Assembly: GCA_011087645.1 (NCBI GenBank)
Contig: JAALLF010000003.1
Coordinates: 1-64,000, forward strand
DNA from: Alphaproteobacteria bacterium
GTDB lineage: Bacteria; Pseudomonadota; Alphaproteobacteria; UBA6615
Length of the DNA stretch: 64,000 bases
Direction of reading: 5' to 3'
Made by a program: the position numbers and the translations under genes. Shown here one piece after another: positions 34,773 through 44,700 of this stretch. The stretch's first letter is position 1. Every line of letters starts with the position of its first letter. The notes below the pieces were generated by a model. It did not search any database. It was given only the letters and a program-made list of their open reading frames with translations, and was not told the DNA's origin.

Positions 34773-35618
34773 TCAGCGCGCGAAACGTAGCAGAATGGCG
34801 CCCGAAAGAGTGATTGCTGTCGAGGCGACCTTCGCCAAATCAAGCCGTTCTTTTAGAAAAAAGACACCGATGAACAGGGCGGCGATAATGCTGGTCTCGC
34901 GCAACGCCGTAACCAAGGCAATCGGCGCTTGGGTGAAGGCCCATATCACCAAACCATAGGCGATAAATGACGCAATGCCACCGAATACAAATGCCGGTAC
35001 CGCCTCGCTTCGTAGCCGCGTGATGAGTCCGGGCTTTGTTGCCCGCATCACGATGGCGAAAACCAACGCATTACCCAGAGAAAGCCACCTGTAGAATCCC
35101 AAAGCCGTTCCCGCCTCGCGCGCGCCCAACCCGTCAACCAGCGAGTAACCGGCGATAAGACAGCCGGTCATAAAGGCCAGCACCGCGGCTCGGGTATTGC
35201 GCAGCCCATCGTGCTGGCGAACCAAGCTCAAGCTCATGATGCCAACTGCGATCAAGAATATAGCCAGCAGCTCCTTTGTGCCGAGTGCGACACTGAGAAA
35301 CACAACAGAGATTAGCGCAACCAGAATTGGCGCGGTTCCCCTGGCGATCGGATACACCTGCGTCAGGTCGCCGAACCGGTACGATGTTAAGAGGAATAAC
35401 TGGTAGACCACATGCGGCGCGATGCCACCAAATATGTAGGGCCAACTTGCCGGGTCAGGGAACGGCGAAATAATTGTGGCGACCAATGCGATGGGTGCGT
35501 GGCCCAGCACGATCGCGGTCATGCTCAGATGTTTGTCGCGGCCGCCCTTTACGACCGCATTCCAAACGGCGTGCAGCACCGCCGCGGCGATCACGGCAAG
35601 AAATACGGTGAGTTCCAA
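34773..35618 (-). CDS. EamA/DMT family transporter, TTG start
   Basis: 281 residues with ten membrane segments by eye in two EamA halves (LHAVWNAVVKGGRDKHLSMT early; ALRETSIIAALFIGVFFLKE late). The start codon appears to be TTG at 35618 with GGGGAG nine bases upstream; the first ATG (35525) would cut the first helix. Likely co-transcribed with the enolase-superfamily enzyme and possibly importing or exporting its substrate. Confidence 0.87.
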   Translation of the reverse strand: MELTVFLAVIAAAVLHAVWNAVVKGGRDKHLSMTAIVLGHAPIALVATIISPFPDPASWPYIFGGIAPHVVYQLFLLTSYRFGDLTQVYPIARGTAPILVALISVVFLSVALGTKELLAIFLIAVGIMSLSLVRQHDGLRNTRAAVLAFMTGCLIAGYSLVDGLGAREAGTALGFYRWLSLGNALVFAIVMRATKPGLITRLRSEAVPAFVFGGIASFIAYGLVIWAFTQAPIALVTALRETSIIAALFIGVFFLKERLDLAKVASTAITLSGAILLRFAR

Positions 35619-35899
35619 AATCTAATCTCCCCACAGAAATTTAGCATCCCACGCGACGGAAAAGACAGCGCTGGACTGTTTAAGGATTAGGACCGTGACA
35701 TCCTGCGGGCATCGATCTGGCAGCTTGGAATGGCTCGACGCAATCGATTTATCACTGTCAGATAGCCGGCGAGTACCCTTACACGCTGGGTTGCTTTGTG
35801 GGGCGGCCAGCCGACCGGGGGCCTGGCGCACGGCCGGACCCAGATCGGGCGGGGGGCGGCGCTAGGTTATTACCCCGATTTTAGATGTGAGAGAGCGAC

Positions 35900-36415
35900 T
35901 TAGTCGAAGAGACTGTCGATATCGTCCTGCGAGAGGCCGTCGCCCTCGAGTTGCGGTCCATTCAATAGCGCATCTTCTTCGGATACCTCTTCGCCCGCCT
36001 CGACCTCGACGTCGTCGGTTTCCTGCTCGCCGAGAAGGTTTTTCAGGGTCTCAACGCGCTCTTCGACAAAGGTGATCGATTTGGCGACGCGTCCGACGCG
36101 CTGACCGGTAATATCCTGAAACGAACAGGCCTCGAAAACGTTGCCGGCATTTTCGGTAATCTTATCCAGCAAGGCGAGCTGTTCGGGATCTTCCATTTTC
36201 TCACGCAATTGCGCGACGATCTCGCTGTTGCTCTCCATCGCTTCCATGATGGACTCGGTCGCTGATTCCGTTGCCTTCACAACGGCGACCATCTGATCGC
36301 CCATGCTTTCGAAGTCGTCGGTTTGCTCGGCCGGCCGGTCAATCGCCGCGACCTCCTGTCGAACGCGCAGGATATACCGCGACAGACCGTCAAGTTCCTG
36401 TTTCAACCGTTGCAT
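35900..36415 (-). CDS. cheZ: chemotaxis protein phosphatase CheZ
   Basis: 171 residues from ATG 36415 (ACGGAGAA six bases upstream). The frame runs further upstream but that part lacks the family pattern. A long helical hairpin holds the catalytic SFQDITGQRVGRV, with Asp and Gln that attack CheY-phosphate. An acidic linker leads to LSQDDIDSLFD, the C-terminal CheY-binding tail. No other chemotaxis or flagellar gene is in the window, so it is an orphan locus. Confidence 0.88.
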   Translation of the reverse strand: MQRLKQELDGLSRYILRVRQEVAAIDRPAEQTDDFESMGDQMVAVVKATESATESIMEAMESNSEIVAQLREKMEDPEQLALLDKITENAGNVFEACSFQDITGQRVGRVAKSITFVEERVETLKNLLGEQETDDVEVEAGEEVSEEDALLNGPQLEGDGLSQDDIDSLFD

Positions 36416-36714
36416 CGGATTCTCCGTTTGCCAGCATCCCCATTTCGCCTCCGTACGTCTGTGGCGGCCATTGAAGACAACCCGCAAGAGAGGAATTGGG
36501 GGTAGAAGATGAAACATCTTTGTCAACGGAACTTTAAAATCGATGAAATCTATTCGTTAACGCCGGTTAAGGAATCGGTAATTTGCTTGTTGGAGCAGGG
36601 GTTTTGACGCGCCACGCCCGCTTTGACATTCTAGTGCTCGATGGCGAAATTCGAGATGCGCCATGAAGAACGCATAACAATATAAAACACCCTTTGGGGG
36701 TAGGAGAGGTCGGT
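36416..36714. other. divergent intergenic region
   Basis: About 300 bases between cheZ (leftward) and the FAH gene (rightward). The part 36520-36560 is AT-rich and probably holds the cheZ promoter. No gene or clear repeat seen. Confidence 0.4.
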
Positions 36715-37704
36715 ATGAGGTTCGTGAGATATAATGAGGGAACGACGGGGCTGTTAGTCGACGACAATATTGTCGATATCGCCGCCGCCCGTGCCAGCCT
36801 GGGATCATCGGGCGCGGATACGTTGGCGCGTCTGTTGCCGGGGGACGGCAGCGGTAGCTGGAACGATATGATCGCTCACTGGGGCGAGGCGCGCGAACCC
36901 TTGGCCCAACTCGCCGCCGGTGCTGCGGCCGGTGAGACGAACGCTACGGTGCCTCTGTCTTCTGTGCAGTTGGTGGCGCCGTTGCCGGATCGGCGTAACC
37001 GGATCATCGCTTTGGGCGCCAATGTGGCGGCGCACGCGGTCAACGCCTTTAAGGCGATTACCGGAGAAGAATTCACCGAAGATCATTTCCTGAAAGACCA
37101 GCGCGACGGCCTGCCGCCGTGGGGCTTTCTGATCATGCCGGAGACGGTGGTCGGACCCGACGCTAACGTAAGCCCAGAAGCGGGGGTGGAGAAATTCGAC
37201 TACGAAGTCGAGGTGGGGGTGATCTTGGCATCCGGCAGCCGGCGGATGGCGGCAGGCGATTTTGAACCTTGGGGCTTCACCGTTTGGAACGATCTGTCGA
37301 TCCGCGATCCAAGGCTCGGCATCGGGCCGCCGATCCACCGTGGCGCTTTTAACTGGGCGCTGGAGAAAAACTTCGATACGGGCAATGCTTGCGGACCCTG
37401 CGTCGTCGTTGACGAGGGTTACGACGTGAACAATTTGCGTTGCGTGATGCGGGTCAACGACGAGGTGCGCCAGGATTGGTCGACCGCCGATATGATTTAC
37501 GGCTTCGCGGAATCGGCAGCCTATCTGTCGAAATATGTCGAATTGGCGCCGGGCGATATCATTTGCTCGGGCACCGGCCCTGGCACGGCGGTCGAAAGCG
37601 GCGCCGACGGTAACCGCTGGTTGCAGCCGGGAGATCACCTGGAAGCCGAGGTCGAGGGTGTCGGTGTGCTGGCCAATAATGTGGTCGAATGGCGTAGCGG
37701 CTAA
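36715..37704 (+). CDS. fumarylacetoacetate hydrolase family protein
   Basis: 329 residues from ATG 36715 (TAGGAGAGG upstream). Catalytic FAH core: DYEVEVGVILASGSRRMA (metal-binding Glu-x-Glu), WGFTVWNDLSIRDP (Asp) and GDIICSGTGPGTAVESG. The family hydrolyses or decarboxylates beta-diketo or oxo-acids such as acylpyruvates. First gene of a three-gene unit with the TIM-barrel protein (24 bases) and the DMT transporter. Confidence 0.88.
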   Translation: MRFVRYNEGTTGLLVDDNIVDIAAARASLGSSGADTLARLLPGDGSGSWNDMIAHWGEAREPLAQLAAGAAAGETNATVPLSSVQLVAPLPDRRNRIIALGANVAAHAVNAFKAITGEEFTEDHFLKDQRDGLPPWGFLIMPETVVGPDANVSPEAGVEKFDYEVEVGVILASGSRRMAAGDFEPWGFTVWNDLSIRDPRLGIGPPIHRGAFNWALEKNFDTGNACGPCVVVDEGYDVNNLRCVMRVNDEVRQDWSTADMIYGFAESAAYLSKYVELAPGDIICSGTGPGTAVESGADGNRWLQPGDHLEAEVEGVGVLANNVVEWRSG

Positions 37705-37728
37705 CCCGGCATCGATAGGGGCGACGAG

Positions 37729-38565
37729 ATGGCACGTTTCACGCGTGACGAAATAGCAGGGCGGCTGAAAGCGGTTCGCGACGAAGACGGCGTATTGTTC
37801 GACGCGTTCTGCGGGTCGGGTATCACCGCGAAGATGGCGGCGCGCGGTGGTGCGGACATGGTGACGACCCACATCCTCGCTTTTTTCCGCATGCAGGGGC
37901 TCAGCTCCATGGCCGGTTATCTACCGATTGGCGACGCCAATGCGATCACGCTGGAAATCGGTGAGCGTTATCTGGCGAATGTCGTACCCGATTGTCCGGT
38001 GATGGCCGGCATTTTGTGTGGCGACCCGACACGCGACATGCGCCGCTTCGTCCATACGCTGGCCGACAGCGGCTTCGACGGCATCATGAACTGCCCCACC
38101 GTGGCGTTGATTGACGGCCAGTATCGCAAGGATTTGGAAGAAACCGGCCTCGGTTATTCCCACGAAGTCGATATTCTCGGCTACGCCAGTAGCCAGGGCA
38201 TCTTCACCAAGGCCTTCACCACCACACCGGACGAGGCGTTGGCGATGGCCGAGGCTGGGGTCGACAATATTATCGTCCATTTCGGTAACAGCTCGGGCGG
38301 CTCGATAGGATCAGAGACCGTGATGGGCTTGGACGGCATGGTCGAGCGCACCGTGGCGATCTGTGAAGCTTTGGAGAGCCGGTTCTCCGACCGCCTCATC
38401 ACGGTCCATGGCGGTTCCATCGAGACACCCGACGACTTCGCCGCGTTGCTACACCGCGTGCCGCGCCTGGACGGCTATATCGGCGGCTCGTCGGCCGAGC
38501 GCTTCCCGATCGAAGATTCGGTTCCGCAGGCGGTCGCGGCGTTCAAGGCTGTTCGGCGGGGGTAG
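37729..38565 (+). CDS. phosphoenolpyruvate hydrolase-like TIM-barrel protein
   Basis: 278 residues. Motifs FDAFCGSGITAKMAARGGAD, GILCGDPTRDMRRF, GIMNCPTVALIDGQYRKDLE, ETGLGYSHEVDIL and IIVHFGNSSGGSIGSE match the family annotated 'PEP hydrolase / TIM-barrel signal transduction' (PF09370). The true reaction is not settled for most members. Linked to the FAH-family gene, it may process a C-C cleavage product. Cys and His residues are conserved in the barrel (FCGSG, MNCPT, VHGGS). Confidence 0.82.
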   Translation: MARFTRDEIAGRLKAVRDEDGVLFDAFCGSGITAKMAARGGADMVTTHILAFFRMQGLSSMAGYLPIGDANAITLEIGERYLANVVPDCPVMAGILCGDPTRDMRRFVHTLADSGFDGIMNCPTVALIDGQYRKDLEETGLGYSHEVDILGYASSQGIFTKAFTTTPDEALAMAEAGVDNIIVHFGNSSGGSIGSETVMGLDGMVERTVAICEALESRFSDRLITVHGGSIETPDDFAALLHRVPRLDGYIGGSSAERFPIEDSVPQAVAAFKAVRRG

Positions 38566-38736
38566 GTTTCTAAGCTCGTCGCCGGCTGCGACGGCGTTGG
38601 AAATAGCGATACCCCGCATCGAGAGCAAAATATCTCCCGGGAGCGGATTTCGAGGGCGAGCAGCGCCGGAATGCAGGCAATCATCAGAGAGACACCGACG
38701 TGCTAAATATCATGCCTTTAATTGCGGCTGGGCGTG

Positions 38737-39687
38737 ATGGGGATGTTCACAACGGGTAGCGAGGTTGACGATCCGTCGACGCGGAATGCATTGCCCTATG
38801 CGATGATCGTTGTGGCGGCGATGATCCTGGCTTCGAATCATATCATCGCGCGTTATCTCAACGGCGTCATACCGCCCATCGGCTTGGTGTTTTGGCGCAT
38901 GGTCATCGGGTCGATCATTCTGTTGCCGTTCGCTACCCGCGGTGTGCTGGCGCACCGTCAACTGATCCGCACCCACTGGAAGTTATTCCTGGTCATGGCG
39001 TGCCTATTTGTGCCGTTGGGCAACGGGCTGATCTACGCCGGCTACAATTTTACCACGGCACTCAACGGCGGCGTGGTTTCGACGGCTCAACCGGCGTTGA
39101 CGGTGCTGCTGTCTTGGCTGTTATTCCGGGATTTGATCAATCTGAAACAAGGCACCGGCATCTTCATCGCCGCGCTTGGGGTCGTGTTTATCATTACCCG
39201 TGGCGTGCCAATTAACTTGCTGACCCTTCAGCCGAATATAGGTGATCTACTAATATTGCTGGCGACAGTTTTCGTTGCTTTGCACAACGTGTTGTTGCGC
39301 CGTGTGCCGAAGCAAATCAGTACGTTTTCATTCATGCTGGTGATCCAGCTCGTCGGCGCCGCGATTACCCTGCCGTTATATGTTGCGGAGTCGATCTTCC
39401 TTCGGCCCGTGCCAGTCAATTTAGTGACAATCGCCACGTTGTTGTGGGTGGGTATCGCGATCACGACAGTTGCGGTGGGGCTGACCAACACGGCGGTGCG
39501 CCTGATAGGGGCCAACAAAGCTAGCCTCGGCAATTATATTCGTTCGCTGTTTACGGCATTTCTCGCGATTGTGTTACTGGGTGAAGAGCTGCATCTGTTT
39601 CATGCGATTGCGTTGGTCTTGGTTCTCAGTGGCGTTTACCTGATGACGCGGGGTCGGGTTTCGGTTCGCATTGTTACAGCTAAGTAA
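38737..39687 (+). CDS. EamA/DMT family transporter
   Basis: 316 residues from ATG 38737; ATG 38743 is an alternative and a TTG start at 38722 is less likely. About ten membrane segments (YAMIVVAAMILASNHIIARY, VFWRMVIGSIILLPF, NGGVVSTAQPALTVLLSWLL, SLGNYIRSLFTAFLAIVLLG). The third gene of the FAH/TIM-barrel unit, 171 bases downstream. It probably carries a small metabolite across the inner membrane. Confidence 0.87.
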   Translation: MGMFTTGSEVDDPSTRNALPYAMIVVAAMILASNHIIARYLNGVIPPIGLVFWRMVIGSIILLPFATRGVLAHRQLIRTHWKLFLVMACLFVPLGNGLIYAGYNFTTALNGGVVSTAQPALTVLLSWLLFRDLINLKQGTGIFIAALGVVFIITRGVPINLLTLQPNIGDLLILLATVFVALHNVLLRRVPKQISTFSFMLVIQLVGAAITLPLYVAESIFLRPVPVNLVTIATLLWVGIAITTVAVGLTNTAVRLIGANKASLGNYIRSLFTAFLAIVLLGEELHLFHAIALVLVLSGVYLMTRGRVSVRIVTAK

Positions 39688-39731
39688 GACCTACGGTAAT
39701 CGCGCTCAAAAATCATTGGGTTGAGCTCGAA

Positions 39732-39766
39732 TAAAAAAGGCCGGCGCAAATAGCACCGGCCTTTTG
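39732..39766 (-). terminator. bidirectional intrinsic terminator (first flp gene / DMT gene)
   Basis: AAAAGGCCGG (39735-39744) pairs with CCGGCCTTTT (39756-39765). On the minus strand the stem is followed by TTTTTTATT, ending the Flp pilin transcript. On the plus strand it ends in TTTT and can serve the DMT gene. Confidence 0.85.
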
Positions 39767-39792
39767 AATTCAATAGACAGATTGCTGTTAGA

Positions 39793-40011
39793 TCAGCTAC
39801 CGCCGATTGTCGGGATGTTGTCGCCCGCGTTTTCAAGCGCCTGACCCAAATCGTCGAAGAAGATGCTGAGGTTTTCACCGAGCAGTCCCATACCGGCCGC
39901 GGCAACGATCGCGATAAACGCGATCAGAAACGCATATTCGGTCGCGACAGCGCCGGCCTTATCGCCTGCAAAGCGGTGAAACAATATATGTAAGCGCGTT
40001 ACAATGTGCAT
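39793..40011 (-). CDS. flp: Flp-type (type IVb) pilin
   Basis: 72 residues; AGAGGAGAC before ATG 40011. Basic leader (MHIVTRLHILFHRFAGDKAG) ending at Gly, then AVATEYAFLIAFIAIVAAAG. The prepilin peptidase site is Gly/Ala with Glu5-Tyr6 in the mature part, as expected for Flp. The mature pilin has one hydrophobic helix and an acidic tail ending IPTIGGS. No tad/cpa assembly genes in the window. Confidence 0.92.
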   Translation of the reverse strand: MHIVTRLHILFHRFAGDKAGAVATEYAFLIAFIAIVAAAGMGLLGENLSIFFDDLGQALENAGDNIPTIGGS

Positions 40012-40390
40012 GTTTGTCTCCTCTACATTATCCGGAGCGACCCAACCGACGCTATTCGAATATGATGTCGCACAAGTCTAAGTTCTTTTCCCGGTAATTA
40101 ACCGGTGGGACTTAAGTTTTAGTTGACGGGAAAATGGTTATCAACAAATTTCTTGAATCGGGCGAAGAATATCCCTTTAAGACAGGTAGATTCACAAATT
40201 GTCAGAGTGATTCTTTGTTCTGTGAAATTGTTTTCGTCGTTTGCGCGGTATTAAAGCGCGGCTGTGGCCGTTATCGCGCCCTTTAATGTAGAGTTCAAAA
40301 CCACCCATCTTGTGGCGGCTCTTCTGAAAACGGGATGATGGAAAGGACTTGCCAAAGCCCCGTGAACAGAGGTCAAAAATAATGCTTTGG
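40012..40390. other. leader region of the first flp gene
   Basis: About 380 bases with no convincing gene. CCGGT-AATTA-ACCGG at 40091-40105 is a short inverted repeat. The sequence should include the leftward promoter of the pilin gene at 39793. Confidence 0.35.
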
Positions 40391-40427
40391 TTAAAGAAAA
40401 AGGCCGGCGCTGGTGCGCGCCGGCCTT
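40391..40427 (-). terminator. intrinsic terminator (second flp gene)
   Basis: AAGGCCGGCGC (40400-40410) pairs with GCGCCGGCCTT (40417-40427). On the minus strand TTTCTTTAA follows. The stem sequence resembles the terminator of the first pilin gene (GGCCGG core), consistent with duplication of the whole transcription unit. Confidence 0.85.
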
Positions 40428-40479
40428 GATCGTGTCGTTCCGTGCCGTCGAGAGCGTGTCTCGATAACCGATAGCTGGA

Positions 40480-40698
40480 TCAGCTACCGCCGATAGTCGG
40501 CAGGTTGTCAGCAGCGCCCTCGAGCGCCTGGCCGATATCGTCGAAGAAAATGCTCAAGTTTTCACCGAGCAGGCCCATGCCAGCGGCGGCGACGATGGCG
40601 ATAAACGCGATCAGAAAGGCATATTCCGTCGCGACAGCGCCGGCTTTATCTTTGCGCAGGCGAAGCGCCAGCGTTTGAAGGTAGGCAATTGCAAACAT
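40480..40698 (-). CDS. flp: Flp-type (type IVb) pilin, second copy
   Basis: 72 residues; AGGAGAG before ATG 40698. DKAGAVATEYAFLIAFIAIV and the following 20 residues are identical to the first copy apart from one Leu/Ile change. The leader (MFAIAYLQTLALRLRK) and the last third (ALEGAADNLPTIGGS) differ. Same prepilin peptidase site. Tandem duplication with a separate leader and terminator for each copy. Confidence 0.92.
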   Translation of the reverse strand: MFAIAYLQTLALRLRKDKAGAVATEYAFLIAFIAIVAAAGMGLLGENLSIFFDDIGQALEGAADNLPTIGGS

Positions 40699-41026
40699 TT
40701 TTCTCTCCTGAACTTATTTCAGGCTCAGTCTTGAGCCCCGCGTAGTTCCGTCAGCCGAGCCAGGGTAGCCGCACCCATCTTAACGTGGGTAACTCGCGAC
40801 TTGATAAGCACTCAGGAAGACAAGGTGGATTATCCGAAAAATTTAGGCAAACTTCAATCAATATTCGTATCTCAAACTGAGAGAATGTTTTTAAGGTCAG
40901 TAGTCTTAAGGTGCTAAGTACACCTTCGATACTCGTTAAAGTGGCGCAGTAACAGATATTTCCGTGGAATCACCCGCCCATATACTGGTTTTTGCGGTAC
41001 CTCCTATTTTTCAGTAAAGGGATATA
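40699..41026. other. divergent intergenic region
   Basis: About 330 bases upstream of the second flp gene. AT content is moderate, and no gene or clear repeat is visible. It should hold the pilin promoter (leftward). Confidence 0.35.
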
Positions 41027-41137
41027 ATGCGCGGTAAATTGGCAATTTTTGATCCAATAGACGGGGCCACAGCAGCGCTGGTTCAGTGGCTACAAGCAGT
41101 TGGTGCTTTTCTTTATTGCGTGAAAGTCATGAACTAA
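41027..41137 (+). CDS. possible 36-residue protein upstream of csp
   Basis: ATG 41027 is preceded by AAAGGGATATA, a reasonable ribosome binding site. The product begins MRGKLAIFDPIDGATAALVQ and ends FLYCVKVMN. No homologue recognised. It lies in the 620-base region before the cold-shock gene, so it might be a real small protein or part of a long 5' untranslated leader. Confidence 0.35.
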   Translation: MRGKLAIFDPIDGATAALVQWLQAVGAFLYCVKVMN

Positions 41138-41317
41138 TTCTGCTTGCTTTTTTGGGGTTAGTGTTCCCTTATATCAGCATGTGACCATTCCACAGCGGGT
41201 TTAGGAAGCTTTATGCCTGGCCGCACGGCCGACGAGACATTCTCTAAATGTGATGTGAAATCAATCACACCGCGCGCAGGTGCGTGGCGGGTCCTCACCA
41301 CTAAGAAAGCATGACTA

Positions 41318-41521
41318 ATGACGACAGGTACCGTGAAGTTTTTTAACGTAACGAGAGGCTTCGGCTTCATTTCCCCCGAAGATGGCTCGAAAGATGTTTT
41401 CGTTCACATCTCGGCGGTCGAGCAAGCAGGGATGTCGCAGCTGACCGAGGGGCAGAAAGTGAACTTCGAAGTTCAGCCAGATGCGCGCGGCCCGAAGGCG
41501 GTCAATCTCCAAGAAGCCTAA
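41318..41521 (+). CDS. cold-shock domain protein (CspA family)
   Basis: 67 residues. RNA-binding motifs RGFGFISP (RNP1) and VFVHIS (RNP2) are intact; MTTGTVKFFNVT is the typical start. It binds single-stranded RNA or DNA and melts mRNA structure. A strong terminator follows. The long untranslated region before it is compatible with post-transcriptional control, but I see no specific cold-box. Confidence 0.95.
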   Translation: MTTGTVKFFNVTRGFGFISPEDGSKDVFVHISAVEQAGMSQLTEGQKVNFEVQPDARGPKAVNLQEA

Positions 41522-41542
41522 GCGCGAGAAAATTCCCTTCAG

Positions 41543-41574
41543 AAAAGGGCCGTCCGTTGGGCGGCCCTTTTTTT
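41543..41574 (+). terminator. intrinsic terminator of csp
   Basis: AAAAGGGCCG (41543-41552) pairs with CGGCCCTTTT (41562-41571), with a run of seven T from 41568 to 41574. Confidence 0.92.
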
Positions 41575-41704
41575 GTGCCCTATATCCATGCGCGCACCTA
41601 GGCGTGTTCCGCGACAAGACTGGAGCGCGCGCTGTCTATAACCCAGCTTGTGGACAAAGTCTCTCCCACGGGAAATTCGGTAATGAAATCCGTGTGTTAA
41701 GCAT

Positions 41705-41729
41705 AAATATTAATAATCTGTTAATATTT
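41705..41729. promoter_or_regulatory. AT-rich inverted repeat upstream of the large Sel1 gene
   Basis: AAATATTAA (41705-41713), 7-base spacer, TTAATATTT (41721-41729): perfect 9-bp arms. It lies 54 bases before the large Sel1 gene inside an AT-rich tract. Similar TTAAT-containing repeats precede cassette A of the RTX genes. Confidence 0.4.
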
Positions 41730-41782
41730 AAAATGTTAAAATATTCTTAACTTTAGAGAGAACGCCATCTATTTTATGGATC

Positions 41783-44700
41783 ATGGTTATGCCTGATTTC
41801 GCCAATATTTTGACCGTCGTTCTCGCAACCATTGCGGCATATGAGGCGAATAGCGTGATTGTGGTTTTGGCGATTACTGTCGCCGCTTGGACTTTGCTTT
41901 TTGGCTACTTTTTATCTGCCGGACCCGAGAAGCCACGTTGGGTATCGGCAGGTGGCTTGCAACACTTGGTTTTGGTGTGGTCTTGGTTTTGGATGGCGGT
42001 CGCTATTAGCGCTTTAATCGGTGCTTGGGGATTCTTTACGTGGCGATTGTCAAACGGTCTGATGTTAATACCGACCGCGCCGAACGAACCAGATGGGGTC
42101 ATATTTGGGTATAGTCTTTTGGCAGCTATCGTCGTTTTGGCCGTTGGCTGGCTGCCAAGATTATTGCTCCCCGCCAGTGTCGGAGTCCGCGAGCCTGAGG
42201 CGCCGGTTCAGGAGGCGGCCCCACAAGAAGAAGAATCACTATATCAACCATTGTATCCGGGGCTTTCATTTGGAGAACAATACCAGCGCACGCAGCAACG
42301 AACTCTGTCCGATCCGGCGGTGCAAGAGCCACTGCTCGACCGCGAGACGCAAGACGAGCTTGAGGAAAGACAGCGACCGCGCCGCGGTTTGGTGTATGCC
42401 GCTGGGCTTGTTGTCTTGGTCGTCGGAATTGTGGGCGTACTCGGTTTTTTCGCAGCACCCGCGACACCGACTACGCAGGCATCTTTCGAGCGATTTGCGC
42501 TGAAAGACATCGCGACGACTTTTCGGGGGTTTTTTGCTGACACCTCTGTCGGCGAAACCGGCGACGTCATCCGCGATGAAGCGTTGGGTTTTCAATCGGC
42601 CGGCCAAGAAATTCGCGACGGTGACTTTGCCTACGATGTTGATCGCTGGCGTCCGCTCGCGGCGCTGGGTAACGCCAGTGCACAGTATAAACTCGGTGTG
42701 ATGTATGCGAACGGTCGCGGTGTGTCACGCGACTATGTTGAGGCCTATAAGTGGCTCAATATCGCCGGAACTCAAAACAATGTGAAGGCGGTCGAGGGGC
42801 GAGACGCTGTTGCTCGCAGGATGACCCCCGATCAGGTTGAGGCGGCCCAAAATTTCGCCCGCGAGGAGTTCGCGCTGATCAGCGGCGAGACTGAATTTTC
42901 GGGTGAAGCGCCGGTGCGATTAACGACGATGACGCAACGAGAGTTGGTTGTTGAAGCACAAAAATTATTAGGAGCGCATGGATATAATGTCGGTCGGGCG
43001 GACGGTATTTCGGGTCCACGAACCAGCGCGGCAGTACGTCTGTTTGAGCGTCAAGCAGGCTTGCCCGAGGTCGGCAAAATCACTCCTGAAATCGTCGCGC
43101 GTCTAGAAACGCGCGGTGCGGGCCGTCCGGTTCCCATCACGAAACTTGGCCTAACGGCGGTTCTGGCGCCGTCGTTGTCATTGATACCGCAGGTGTCGGC
43201 GCGCCCGTCGCACCGCATTATCCCGGGAACAAAATGCGACACGCTCGCAGCCCATCCTGCCAACAGTGTTGGCTCCACGGGGGTGGACTTTGCCCGGATC
43301 GATTCTGCAAGAGCCATATCCGCGTGCGAGCAGGCGATAGCGCAATATCCTGACGAGTTGCGGTTTCAGTATCAGCTTGCCCGCAGTCTGCACAAAGCCG
43401 AGCGTCATAATGAAGCCTTGGCGCTCTACAGCAAAGCCGGGGAACAAGGATTTGCGTTGGCGCAACGAAGTGTCGGCTTTATGTATGCGAACGCTAATGG
43501 TGTGGCGCAAGATTTGCCCAAGGCGGCAAACTGGATACGTCAGGCTGCGGAACGATGCGATGTCGATGCTCAATTTACCTTGGGGACGATGTATGCCAAC
43601 GGTCAAGGGGTCGAGAAAAACGACACGACGTCACTGCACTGGATCCGAAGTGCGGCCTCTCAAAACCATCCGGAAGCACGTACACGCCTAAAAGAAATCG
43701 AGACAGGCACTTCCGTGCGCGATGGCGGCGATAAGTTGGGGGTGGGTGACTACACAGAGAGCCGACATATCGAACAGCTCCTTAAAAGCCATGAAGTCGA
43801 TGTCGTGGATGCGTTCCTTCGCCAGGATTATCAGGTGGTGCTCGAAACAATACGGCCGTTTGCTGAGCAAGGTACGGCATCCGCGCAGATTCTGTTGGGT
43901 TACCTATATAGGACGGGTCTGGGTGTCTCGCGCGATGATGTTGAAGCGGTCGAATGGTACAAGAAAGCGGCCGAGCAGAGTGACCCAAATGCCCAATATT
44001 TATTGGGATACATGCACCAACGCGGATTGGGTGTACCGCAATATTTTGCGCAGGCGTTGCAATTGTACCGCAAGTCAGCAGGACAGGGTGTTGCCGCGGC
44101 TCGTTTGAGTCTTGGTGTCATGTACGACAGGGCGCTGGGCATTCCACGTGACCACGAAGAAGCGTTGACCCATTTCTTTAGCGCCGCTGAGGCAGGACTT
44201 GCCGGCGCACAGCACCATCTCGCAGCAGCCTATGAGGCTGGAGACGGCGTTCCGCGTGATTATGACGAGGCCTTGAAGTGGTATCGCTTGGCGGCGGCAC
44301 AAAATTTCGCGCGCTCGCAACACAGTTTGGGTGGAATGTACAGCCAAGGTAATGGTGTGACCCGTGATTTTGATGAAGCTGTGAAGTGGTATCGGCTTGC
44401 CGCCGACCAGGGGTTATCGGAGGCACAGTTTAGCCTGGCGAAGGCGCTCGCGGGCGGTCGAGGCGCACCGCGTGATACAGCCGAGGCTTTGAAATTGTAT
44501 ACAATGGCAGCGGATCAAGGACACGCCGAAGGTCAGGTTAATGTAGCCTTTGCTTACCTCAGGGGCCGCGGTGTTAACCGCAATGATCGGGAGGCCGCTA
44601 ATTGGTTCCGACGGGCGGCGGCGCAATGCAATGCCGATGCTCAATACCAGCTCGCTACATTACACCGCCTGGGGCAGGGCGTGCCGGCGGCCTCGGCCGC

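Noticed and set aside
33858..34790. 310-codon plus-strand frame opposite the enolase-superfamily gene
   Set aside because: A shadow of the real gene; the minus strand has intact catalytic motifs.
36805..37872. 355-codon minus-strand frame opposite the FAH gene
   Set aside because: Shadow frame; the plus strand carries the full FAH signature.
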